61,007 nucleotides of DNA, from contig NZ_UQRQ01000019.1 of NCBI RefSeq assembly GCF_900543425.1, positions 1-61,007 of the forward strand, given 5' to 3'. Source of the stretch: an uncultured Sanguibacteroides sp. (GTDB lineage: Bacteria; Bacteroidota; Bacteroidia; Bacteroidales; Marinifilaceae). Positions 46,701-54,095 of the stretch are shown one piece after another. A model generated the notes under the pieces. It saw only the letters and a list, made by a program, of their open reading frames with translations, ran no database searches and was not told the DNA's origin. Within the stretch, counting starts at the first letter, position 1. Every line of letters begins with the position of its first letter. The translations under genes were made by a program, and so were the position numbers.

Positions 46701-46895
46701 GTTTTGGGAATGCTTCCCCTTGTAATAGCAAGTGGTCCGGGATCTGCCAGTCGCCATTCCATCGGTACCGGAGTATTCTTCGGTATGATCGTTGCGATTA
46801 CGGTCGGAATTATTCTGGTTCCATTCTTCTTCATTATGATCTATAAATTGAAGCAGAAAAAACATCACAAGGTGCAAAATGAAATTTCAAACTGA
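43776..46895 (+). CDS. RND efflux pump, HAE1 (AcrB) type inner-membrane permease
   Basis: A 1039-residue proton-driven drug exporter. It has the typical 12 membrane helices in two repeats with large periplasmic loops after helices 1 and 7. The opening FFIDRPIFSAVLSIVIVIIG and the helix-4 proton relay pair DD (GIVVDDAIVVVEGVERL) mark the HAE1 group, as do YPGASA and the periplasmic PGLGASGGFEMQIEARNG stretch. It takes substrates from the periplasm or membrane and passes them to the adaptor and channel encoded on either side. The substrate range cannot be predicted. Confidence 0.96.
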   Translation: MKLGFFIDRPIFSAVLSIVIVIIGFIGLFLLPVDQYPQITPPVVKISASYPGASALTVSQAVATPIEQELNGTPGMLYMESSSSNSGGLSIDVTFDISADAELAAVDIQNRVKLAESRLPAEVIQNGIKVEKQSSSQLMTLCLTSSDSRFDEIYLSNFATINVLDILRRIPGVGRVSNIGSRYYAMCIWVLPDRMANFGLTVKDLQNVLKDQNRESAAGVLGQQPISGSDLTIPISAPGRLSSVNEFEEIVVRANPDGSIIRLRDVARVSLEAGSYSTESGINGENAAVLGIYMLPGANAIEVADNVKKAMEEISKNFPEGLSYSIPFDITTYISESIHEVYKTLFEALFLVILVVFLSLQNWRASVIPLLAVPVSLIGTFGIMLMMGFSLNMLTLLGLVLAIGIVVDDAIVVVEGVERLMEEGLSPYEATCKAMKELTGALIATSLVLAAVFIPVSFLPGITGMLYRQFAVTIVVSVLISTLVALTLSPAMCAILLRPNKNEKNFIFRKINEWLARGNNFYIRTLHKAVNCPRRIIAGFGMILVLIFVLNRFIPSSFLPEEDQGYFKVELALPEGASLERTRIVTERAVEFLKKHPAVEYVQNVTGTSPRIGTAQSRAELTVILKSWKKRKKGDLSLEKVMEDVRSEFSNYPEAQVFLSTPPVIPGLGASGGFEMQIEARNGATFDNLVEAVDTLMKYASRSRSITGISSSLQAEIPQLYFDVDRDKAQLLGIPLADIFSTMKAYTGSVYVNDFNMFNRVYKVYIQAEAPYRKYKDNLNLFFVKTAKGNMVPLTALGSAEYTTGPGSIKRFNMFSTAVIRGSAAPGYSSGQAMNAIEKIARTHLPENMGIEWSGLSFQEKKAEGQTGLVMVLVFTFVFLFLAALYESWLVPVSVLLSLPVAAFGAYLGIWIFGLENNIYFQIGLVTLIGLAAKNAILIVEFAKIEVDRGVDAVQAAVTAARARFRPILMTSLAFVLGMLPLVIASGPGSASRHSIGTGVFFGMIVAITVGIILVPFFFIMIYKLKQKKHHKVQNEISN

Positions 46896-46929
46896 AACAA
46901 TTTGACACCAACCTTTAAAACGTAAGATT

Positions 46930-48282
46930 ATGAAACACTATAAAATCATAAGTATCGGACTACTGATAGGAGTTCTCCTCACCTCCTGCAAATTAGGACA
47001 AAAATATACCCGTCCCGAATTAAATCTCCCCCAAGCTATTCTTGAAGGAGATAAAGACACCCTTTCTGTCCAATCCGTCAAATGGTGGGAACTATACAAG
47101 GATACCGTATTACAAGGATTAATCAAAACGACACTGGAACACAACAAAGATATGCTGATAGCCGCAGCCCGGATTAAGGAAAGCAGGGCTTACCAACGTA
47201 TCAGTAAAGCCGATTTATTCCCACGACTCGAGGGACAAGTCGGTGGAGAGAGAGAGTACGATGCAACTCCGGAGAATACCTTCGAGGCTAAATTAAACCT
47301 TACATGGGAGGTTGATCTATGGGGTAAATTACGCTGGGCTACACAAGAAAGTTTAGCCGCCTATCTGCAAACAGTAGAAGGTAAACAAGCTCTGCAAATG
47401 ACGCTAATTGCACAAGTCGCACAAGCCTATTTTGAACTTAGAGCTCTCGATCAGGAACTAAGTATCGTACGACAAACCTTCAAAGCACGGGAAGAAAGCG
47501 TACACCTGGCTAAACTCCGTTTTGAAGGAGGATTGACATCCGAGACTTCCTACAGACAGGCACAGGTAGAATTGGCTAAAACCAAAACCCTGATTCCAGA
47601 CCTGGAACGCAATATAAAACTAAAAGAAAACGATATCTCTTTGCTTACCGGACACTACCCGGGGCAAATCCCACGCGGGCAAGACATCGTCAATCAAGCT
47701 CTACCCATATCATTACCTGTAGGCTTACCCTCGACTTTATTGGAACGCCGACCGGATCTTCGGCAAGCCGAATTAAAACTAAAGGCAGCGAATGCCAAAG
47801 TCGGCATCGCCTATACCAGCTTATTTCCTAATTTCAAACTAACCGGCGTATACGGTCTGGAAAATAATGATCTTAGCAATTTTCTAAAAGCACCCTACTG
47901 GTATATAGGAGGTGAATTACTTGAACCTTTATTTGCCATGGGTAAACACAGGGCCAAGCTAAAAGCTGCAAAAGCAGCTTATGAGCAGGAAGTATATGCC
48001 TATCAAAAAAGTGTATTAACCGCTTTTAAGGAGGTCGACAACGCCTTGACTTCCTATCAAAAAATAAAAGAGATACGGGAATCGCGCTCACACCTGGAAG
48101 AAGCCGCCCACTCCTATATGGATCTGGCAACCCTCCAATACATTAACGGCGTAATCAGTTACCTGGACGTATTGGACGCACAACGTGGCTATTTCGATGC
48201 CCAAATCAGTCTGAACAACGCTATCCGGGACGAATTACTTTCGGTCGTTTATTTATATCTCGCTCTCGGCGGAGGATGGTAA
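46930..48282 (+). CDS. RND outer-membrane channel (NodT/OprM family)
   Basis: A 450-residue TolC-fold lipoprotein (lipobox LLTSC, Cys20) that completes the tripartite pump. It has two repeats of the outer-membrane efflux domain: the first around WWELYKDTVLQGLIKTTLEHNKDMLIAAARI and the second from PSTLLERRPDLRQAELKLKAANAKVGIAYTSLFPNF, the hallmark of NodT proteins. It ends in the periplasmic helix pair and DELLSVVYLYLALGGGW. It starts 34 nt after the pump gene and ends just before a perfect bidirectional terminator. Confidence 0.95.
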   Translation: MKHYKIISIGLLIGVLLTSCKLGQKYTRPELNLPQAILEGDKDTLSVQSVKWWELYKDTVLQGLIKTTLEHNKDMLIAAARIKESRAYQRISKADLFPRLEGQVGGEREYDATPENTFEAKLNLTWEVDLWGKLRWATQESLAAYLQTVEGKQALQMTLIAQVAQAYFELRALDQELSIVRQTFKAREESVHLAKLRFEGGLTSETSYRQAQVELAKTKTLIPDLERNIKLKENDISLLTGHYPGQIPRGQDIVNQALPISLPVGLPSTLLERRPDLRQAELKLKAANAKVGIAYTSLFPNFKLTGVYGLENNDLSNFLKAPYWYIGGELLEPLFAMGKHRAKLKAAKAAYEQEVYAYQKSVLTAFKEVDNALTSYQKIKEIRESRSHLEEAAHSYMDLATLQYINGVISYLDVLDAQRGYFDAQISLNNAIRDELLSVVYLYLALGGGW

Positions 48283-48323
48283 TACAAAAAAAGCCGGATA
48301 AAAAATCCGGCTTTTTTTGTATT
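48281..48323. terminator. Bidirectional terminator between convergent units
   Basis: A perfect 19-bp inverted repeat, 48281-48299 with 48305-48323, around a 5-nt A loop. The GC core is GCCGGAT/ATCCGGC with seven A on one side and seven T on the other, so it ends both the RND operon and the TldE-like gene. Confidence 0.92.
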
Positions 48324-48334
48324 AAATATAACTT

Positions 48335-49981
48335 TTACCGTTGCAACGGATAAGTTAAAACAGGCTCTTTCTCTGCCTTAACAGGTAATTTACCGATCTC
48401 GACATCTTCAATCAAAATGGCAGAAGGATAAATCAAAGAAGATAAAACATCATTGTTCAAAATGTAATTGGATACATTCTCTTTGTTTGAAATCTCCAAT
48501 ACGCGTTTAATTTTAGGTAAAGTAATAGCAGAAATATCAGCCGTACGAGTTAACGTTTCGCTACCGTCTTTTACATCCACCCGATAAAGTAAAGATCCGA
48601 CACCACTTATACGACGAACAATATAAGCGTAAGCCAATCCCTCTTCCTTAGCAGCTTTAATCAAAGCCTTTTTCATTTTCTCCGGTTTCACACCTTTATC
48701 CACCTGAATGTGAATCGTACCGGGAGCAGTCACGTAAGCAATTCCGCTATACACGTAACGGGAACTACCGGTAGAATGCGGAGCCTTCGATGTGGGCACA
48801 CAACCGTTCAACATTCCCCGAAGAATACCATGTTCAACCAATGTCATCTCTTTTTCCGGAACAACACCCTCGGCATCGATCTCATAAGCACCAATTAAAG
48901 AGACTCCGTTGTATTTATCCAATGTACTGTAATTTTTTACAGTTAAACGAGAATCTATGATCTTTTTTCCCATCCGGTCGTCCAATGTTTTCACGGGCTG
49001 GGTACGGTCTGAATTCGGCTTACGGTAAGCGAATAAACCTTGTTTATTCAATAGATTACGAGTGAAAATAGAAGAAGCGGCAGCATCCTCAAATAATACC
49101 GGCCCGGAATAATACTCTTCAACTTTAGGAGCATCTTTCAATTTAACCAGATTCTCCGCAAATTTTGTTACATTCTTCTTCAATTCATCTATAGAAGGCA
49201 GATCATCCGGATTTTTTACCAAAACGGAATAAGAATCCGTTATTTTCTCTCCTTCCGGAGTCGTAACGGTTCCTTGAGCAAAGAGATTCACAAAACGAGA
49301 AGGTTGCTTCACGGAAACCCCATCCGTCGTTTGACGATACAACTCCATATCTATACCGCTCACCACAACCCGGGAATTGTATATCTCCTTGTAATCCTTA
49401 AAAATAACAGACAACTCTTTTACAATCTCTTCCAATTTAGAACGGTCGATCGTATAAGGCTCCTTCGGCTCTACTATCTTTACGATGGGTTCTACTTTTT
49501 CCAAATCGGCCAATTGAGCTTCTTCCGGAGATTGCGGATTAGCTTTCAAATAAGCATCCTTAGCAGATGCCGACTGCAAGGCAAATTTATACATCACATC
49601 GGTAGCTAACCAAAAGCCTCTTCGAATACCCAAATAATCCATCTCTTCCGGTATAGATGCTTCCGCATATTGTCCTACATACATGGCATCACTCGTGTGA
49701 TTATAATCACCCAACATCAACTGAACTCCCCCTGTCGTATTTCCATTTGACACGTATGAGTTTACTACCCCTCCTAACACACCTATTATTTCAAACTGAC
49801 GATAATGTCCCAAGGCGTAAGACAGAAAAAAAGGCCTCTGCATATTCGGCAAAACAATTTCTTCTTTATTCCGCTCGATCTCATCTTGCATAGCTTTGAA
49901 AACCACCTTATCGGAATCACTTTGTGCCGATACCGGAACAGCCAGCAAAAAAAGCAAAAATATAGCTAATATATATCTCAT
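48335..49981 (-). CDS. TldE/PmbA-like protein with signal peptide
   Basis: 548 residues. A cleavable signal peptide (ILAIFLLFLLAVPVSAQS) precedes a TldD/PmbA fold: SRVVVSGIDMELYRQTTDGVS, YYSGPVLFEDAAASSIFTRN and IIDSRLTVKNYSTLDKYNGVSLIGAYEIDAEGVVPEKEMTLVEHGILRGMLN match the family. The HExxxH zinc motif is absent, as in TldE, the partner that does not carry the zinc. Cytoplasmic TldD/TldE heterodimers cut small peptides, for example microcin B17 and CcdA in E. coli. Here both partners are exported, so the job should be in the periplasm. It lies 47 nt downstream of the TldD-like gene in one operon. Confidence 0.85.
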   Translation of the reverse strand: MRYILAIFLLFLLAVPVSAQSDSDKVVFKAMQDEIERNKEEIVLPNMQRPFFLSYALGHYRQFEIIGVLGGVVNSYVSNGNTTGGVQLMLGDYNHTSDAMYVGQYAEASIPEEMDYLGIRRGFWLATDVMYKFALQSASAKDAYLKANPQSPEEAQLADLEKVEPIVKIVEPKEPYTIDRSKLEEIVKELSVIFKDYKEIYNSRVVVSGIDMELYRQTTDGVSVKQPSRFVNLFAQGTVTTPEGEKITDSYSVLVKNPDDLPSIDELKKNVTKFAENLVKLKDAPKVEEYYSGPVLFEDAAASSIFTRNLLNKQGLFAYRKPNSDRTQPVKTLDDRMGKKIIDSRLTVKNYSTLDKYNGVSLIGAYEIDAEGVVPEKEMTLVEHGILRGMLNGCVPTSKAPHSTGSSRYVYSGIAYVTAPGTIHIQVDKGVKPEKMKKALIKAAKEEGLAYAYIVRRISGVGSLLYRVDVKDGSETLTRTADISAITLPKIKRVLEISNKENVSNYILNNDVLSSLIYPSAILIEDVEIGKLPVKAEKEPVLTYPLQR

Positions 49982-50028
49982 CTTATTTTAGATTTACGAT
50001 TTTAGACTTAAACTAAAGTATAATACTT

Positions 50029-51735
50029 TTATTTCTTGTTTTCACTCGGAGCTTGTAAAATAGGAGGCAATTGCCGAGATTTTTCTCTCCGTTGCGTTTC
50101 GATCTTATTAACGAAGATCATAGGGGAGCTTGCCGTTACAGGTACCCAGCCAGACTCAGCACCACACATTCCCGTGAACACGCTCGGCCGATCTCCTCCG
50201 GCTACAATATTGGAAAACATAGATAGCGGTGTTCCGATCAGATCTACCCCCCGCACCAACTCGTCCGGACGACCATCCACGTAAACACGGTATACCTCCA
50301 ACGGGGTTACGTTAAAGGAGTTCAAACTTCCTCCCTCTCCCGTGAAAGTGAAACCACTCGTTACCTCTTTGAAATAATATCCGTACTCTTTTCCCTGTTT
50401 TTTAGCTTCCTCTATCAACATCTGGCGTAATTGAGCCTCGGTTTGGGGATTCGTTGTTTCCACAACCAAATTAGCCTGACGGGATACGGGATCTCCACCT
50501 CCGGCAGTACGTCCGTGAGCATTACTATGAGGGAATCCCTCCAAAGGAACCCGGCTCATCAAAAACTCTTGCAATATACCGTTCGTAACGACATCTACCC
50601 GACGGGCCTTCACTCCCTCGTCATCGTATAAATAAAAACCGTTCATATAATCTCCTGCATATTGTCTCAACGTAGGATCGGAATATACCTGGAAATCAGT
50701 TGGCAATACCTGTTCGCCAACCATCTTTTTAAAGGTTTGTCCGCCGCTCTTCATCCGATGACCTTCCAAACGATGTCCGAAGATTTCATGGAAAAACACA
50801 CCGCTGGCAGGACCCGACAGAATAGCCGGTCCCGTATAGGGATCAACAACCGGAGCCGTTCGCAAAATATTTAACCGTTTTACCATATCTTCTGCATCTG
50901 CTATCAAACGCTCGTTAGAAGGAAGATCTTTCAACTCATAAGCAAAATAAGAAAGATTCAATGGTAAATCCATTCCGTCCTCCGCCTTCATGGAAGCAGA
51001 GATGATAATACGAGCATATGTCCGGTTTTGCACGACTTCCGTACCTTCTGTATTCACAAAGTAAGTGCGCAATACCCTGAAACTCAAACTGGCCTGTCCT
51101 TCCTGCAATAAAGAAGACTCTTTAAATATAGAAGAAACTTCGTTCAATCGTTTTTCCCAAGCCTTTACATCAATAGCTTGCTTTTCTGCCGGGATCGGTG
51201 CTTCGTAATATTTTTCTACCGGAGTGGAAGAAAAACAAGGAGCCTTATCCTCATTATCAACACTCACCGTACTCTGTGTTTTTGCCTTTTCATACATATC
51301 AAGGGCAAAATTATACCGCTTTATAACCTCCGACCAAATTGCTTGTCGTATACCGTCTTCTCCGTTTTCATCCTCCAAAGGAAGTAACGATCCCCGGTAA
51401 CTTCTTCTTTGGTCCGGAGCCGTTCCCATGTAATTATATTTAAAATTATCCAGTAAAGTATCGCCTAAACGGATCTGAGGTACTAACATGCGAGTACGAT
51501 AGTCTTGAACCGACATCGTTGCTCCGAAAGAGCTGGATATGTTTACATTTCTATCATCCAAAACACGAAAATTCATATGATAAGGAGGAAATTCCTGTTT
51601 TTGCAACTCTTTCATATCATATGCTAACTCTTGCTTCAAAAGTTGCAGTAACTTATCCTGTTCCTGCCCGAAAGCACCCGGCAAAAACAACAGAAAAAGA
51701 AATAAGCTTAAAATAACCAATCTACATTTTCTCAT
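50029..51735 (-). CDS. TldD-like zinc metallopeptidase with signal peptide
   Basis: 568 residues. The signal peptide is VILSLFLFLLFLPGAFGQ. The zinc motif HEIFGH is at 316-321 (HExxxH with the following EGH, as in TldD), after SGPASGVFF. The C-terminal half shows GFPHSNAHGRTAGGGDPVSRQANLVVETTNPQ, typical for TldD. It is the catalytic partner of the TldE-like protein encoded just downstream. A likely promoter lies at 51791-51798. Export of a TldD pair is unusual next to the cytoplasmic E. coli model. Substrate not known; export to the periplasm inferred from the signal peptide. Confidence 0.88.
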   Translation of the reverse strand: MRKCRLVILSLFLFLLFLPGAFGQEQDKLLQLLKQELAYDMKELQKQEFPPYHMNFRVLDDRNVNISSSFGATMSVQDYRTRMLVPQIRLGDTLLDNFKYNYMGTAPDQRRSYRGSLLPLEDENGEDGIRQAIWSEVIKRYNFALDMYEKAKTQSTVSVDNEDKAPCFSSTPVEKYYEAPIPAEKQAIDVKAWEKRLNEVSSIFKESSLLQEGQASLSFRVLRTYFVNTEGTEVVQNRTYARIIISASMKAEDGMDLPLNLSYFAYELKDLPSNERLIADAEDMVKRLNILRTAPVVDPYTGPAILSGPASGVFFHEIFGHRLEGHRMKSGGQTFKKMVGEQVLPTDFQVYSDPTLRQYAGDYMNGFYLYDDEGVKARRVDVVTNGILQEFLMSRVPLEGFPHSNAHGRTAGGGDPVSRQANLVVETTNPQTEAQLRQMLIEEAKKQGKEYGYYFKEVTSGFTFTGEGGSLNSFNVTPLEVYRVYVDGRPDELVRGVDLIGTPLSMFSNIVAGGDRPSVFTGMCGAESGWVPVTASSPMIFVNKIETQRREKSRQLPPILQAPSENKK

Positions 51736-51790
51736 TTGTGTAAATTTAAGTGAATAAATAAATTTATAAGGTTACGCACAAACCTCGTAA

Positions 51791-51798
51791 CAAATATA
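51791..51798 (-). promoter_or_regulatory. Candidate -7 box for the TldD-TldE operon
   Basis: TATATTTG on the minus strand, 56 nt before the ATG at 51735, matches TAnnTTTG. The -33 region has only TTTA, so the match is partial. Confidence 0.45.
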
Positions 51799-51799
51799 G

Positions 51800-52287
51800 A
51801 AAGATAATTCTAAGAATAAATAAATTGATATTTTAAAATTATGTTATAATAAACCTAAAATATCGGGAACCGCTTTCCTCTAAAATGTAATCAATGCTTG
51901 TAAAGATAATATACGCAAGAACAGATTTAAACAACTACATATTATATTTCACATAGTTACGCCTATATTTTATATACATCATATTATTTTTACTCCATTT
52001 ATATCATATATCTCATTTTTATTTTATAATATTACGCTTTAAACGAACGTTTTATAAGCACAACACATACTCCATAATTATATTTATTCCATACTCCAAT
52101 ACTGAGGCCATCTAATTGTCTATCAGATTTATAATTATATATTACTTTGCATTTAATTTCTAAAATACATACACATTACCGTACTCATAAAACGTTGGTT
52201 TTATGAGTTATGTTATCAATATTAAAACAATGATATTCTATCACTTATCAATATCAACAGTAATATACATGTAAAAAAAAGAAAGCC
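51800..52287. other. Long AT-rich intergenic region
   Basis: A gap of about 490 nt between the TldD promoter and the bactofilin gene. I see no ORF with a plausible start, no tRNA and no long repeat apart from the hairpin at 52183-52208. It could hold promoters or a small RNA. Confidence 0.5.
52183..52208. repeat. Perfect 11-bp inverted repeat upstream of bactofilin
   Basis: ACTCATAAAAC (52183-52193) pairs with GTTTTATGAGT (52198-52208) around GTTG. No T run follows. It lies 79 nt before the bactofilin ATG, so an operator or 5' leader hairpin is possible. Confidence 0.55.
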
Positions 52288-52674
52288 ATGGCAAAAGAGA
52301 AAGAGACAGAAAACATTTTCAACTTATTAAACGAAGGGCTTACACTGGAAGGTAATTTACAAACGGATAAAGATATTCGTATCAACGGGACACTAAAGGG
52401 AAACATGACGACTAACGGAAAAATAATTATTGGTCCGGCAGCAAGTATCACGGGACAAACAGAAGCCCCTTACATCGAGATCTTCGGTAAGTTAACCGGA
52501 GATATTATTTCCGAAGGAAGCGTGATTCTAAAATCGAAATCTATCATAGAAGGGACAATTACCACACGTACTTTGATTGTAGAACCGGGAGCCCAATTTA
52601 ACGGAGAATGCAAAATGATTGAAAAGAAGAAAACAGAATCTCAACCGCCCCAAACTCCCCCAAAAAATAAATAG
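52288..52674 (+). CDS. Bactofilin (polymer-forming cytoskeletal protein)
   Basis: 128 residues. The core (about 14-110) is a right-handed beta-helix with the short repeats of bactofilins (LTLEGNLQTDKDIRINGTLKGNMTTNGKIIIG, GDIISEGSVILKSKSIIEGTI). The N-terminus is short and charged, the C-terminus is a proline-rich tail (QPPQTPPKNK). Bactofilins polymerise without nucleotides and place cell-envelope enzymes. It stands alone; a hairpin separates it from the convergent rocD. Confidence 0.9.
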   Translation: MAKEKETENIFNLLNEGLTLEGNLQTDKDIRINGTLKGNMTTNGKIIIGPAASITGQTEAPYIEIFGKLTGDIISEGSVILKSKSIIEGTITTRTLIVEPGAQFNGECKMIEKKKTESQPPQTPPKNK

Positions 52675-52695
52675 CCCCGTCGGTTGTAGAAAATA

Positions 52696-52735
52696 AACCG
52701 TTGTAAAACAGATTCCTCTCTATTTTACAACGGTT
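52696..52735. terminator. Hairpin between bactofilin and rocD
   Basis: AACCGTTGTAAAA (52696-52708) pairs perfectly with TTTTACAACGGTT (52723-52735). The genes on both sides converge on it. It has no long T run, so efficiency is uncertain. Confidence 0.65.
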
Positions 52736-52772
52736 ATAACTCATCTTACTACTTCTTTAGACCATATCTTGT

Positions 52773-53984
52773 CTACTCGAATTCTTTAAGAGTCTTTTTA
52801 ATAATGTCAACCGCCTCGAGTAATTGTTTCTTCTTAATTACCAAAGGTGGTGCAAAACGAATAATATGTTCGTGGGTAGGCTTAGCCAGCAAACCGTTAT
52901 CCCTCAATTTCAAACATACATCCCAAGCCGTCTTTCCGTTCTTCGGTTTAATCACCACGGCATTCAACAAGCCCTTACCGCGAACCAACTCGATCATATC
53001 GGATTTTATCTCTCCTACCTTTTTCCGGAAAACCTTTCCTAATTTCTCGGCGTTTTCAACTAATTTTTCATCTTTCACTACCTGTAAAGCCGCCATGGAT
53101 ACTTTTGCCGCAATCGGATTACCGCCGTAGGTAGAACCGTGTTCACCCGGCTTAATCGTCAACATAATTTCATCATCGGCCAACACGCAGGAAACAGGCA
53201 TTGCCCCTCCGGATATAGCCTTCCCTAAAATCAAAACATCCGGTCGAACCCCTTCATGATCACATGCCAGCATTCGTCCGGTACGAGCCACTCCGGTCTG
53301 TACCTCATCTGCCATAAATAACACATTATGGGCTTTACACAAGTCATAAGCCTTTTTCAGGTACCCCTCGTCCGGCACGAATACACCAGCCTCACCCTGT
53401 ATCGGTTCCAATAAAAATCCCGCCACGTTAGGATCTTTCAACTCTCTTTCCAGTGCCGGAATATCGTTATAAGGTATACGTACGAAACCAGGAGTAAAAG
53501 GTCCAAAGCCCGCGTAAGAAGAAGGATCATTGGAAAGAGTCACAATCGTGATCGTACGACCGTGGAAATTATTATCACAGACAATAATTTTTGCCTGATC
53601 GGCAGGAATACCTTTCACATCATATCCCCAACGACGACAAAGTTTTAAAGCCGTTTCATCCGCTTCTGCCCCGCTATTCATCGGTAACACCTTATCATAT
53701 CCAAAATACTTGGTGATGTATTCTTCCCATTCACCTAAAACATTATTATAAAACGCCCTGGAAGTCAACATCAGTTTTTTGGCCTGATCAGTCATTGCCT
53801 TTACGATCTTCGGATGACAATGTCCCTGATTAACAGCCGAATAAGCGGAAAGAAAATCAAAATAACGTTTCCCGTTCACATCCCATACAAAAATTCCTTT
53901 TCCTTTCTCTAATACCACGGGTAGCGGATGATAATTATGAGCACCGTATTTGGCCTCACGATTCATGTAGTCTTTTTCTGTCAT
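52773..53984 (-). CDS. rocD: Ornithine--oxo-acid aminotransferase
   Basis: A 403-residue PLP enzyme of class III that turns ornithine and 2-oxoglutarate into glutamate semialdehyde and glutamate in the cytoplasm. The PLP lysine is K255 (LILGKAISGGAMP), the cofactor aspartate is D226 (ADEVQTG), and NSGAEADETALKLCRRWGY and TYGGNPIA are typical of the family. Family proximity to ArgD and GabT is real, but the opening KYGAHNYHPLPVVLEKGKG and YNDIPALE fit RocD best. It links arginine and proline metabolism. It lies between bactofilin and TamB with no operon partner. Confidence 0.93.
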   Translation of the reverse strand: MTEKDYMNREAKYGAHNYHPLPVVLEKGKGIFVWDVNGKRYFDFLSAYSAVNQGHCHPKIVKAMTDQAKKLMLTSRAFYNNVLGEWEEYITKYFGYDKVLPMNSGAEADETALKLCRRWGYDVKGIPADQAKIIVCDNNFHGRTITIVTLSNDPSSYAGFGPFTPGFVRIPYNDIPALERELKDPNVAGFLLEPIQGEAGVFVPDEGYLKKAYDLCKAHNVLFMADEVQTGVARTGRMLACDHEGVRPDVLILGKAISGGAMPVSCVLADDEIMLTIKPGEHGSTYGGNPIAAKVSMAALQVVKDEKLVENAEKLGKVFRKKVGEIKSDMIELVRGKGLLNAVVIKPKNGKTAWDVCLKLRDNGLLAKPTHEHIIRFAPPLVIKKKQLLEAVDIIKKTLKEFE

Positions 53985-54095
53985 TTTTTTTATATTAGTT
54001 GGTTATACGTATTCATGTAACGCTCCCAATTTCACTAAAAAAAAGGAAAAAAACAATGACATCTGAATCGAAAATAAAAAATAGAATATAGAATA

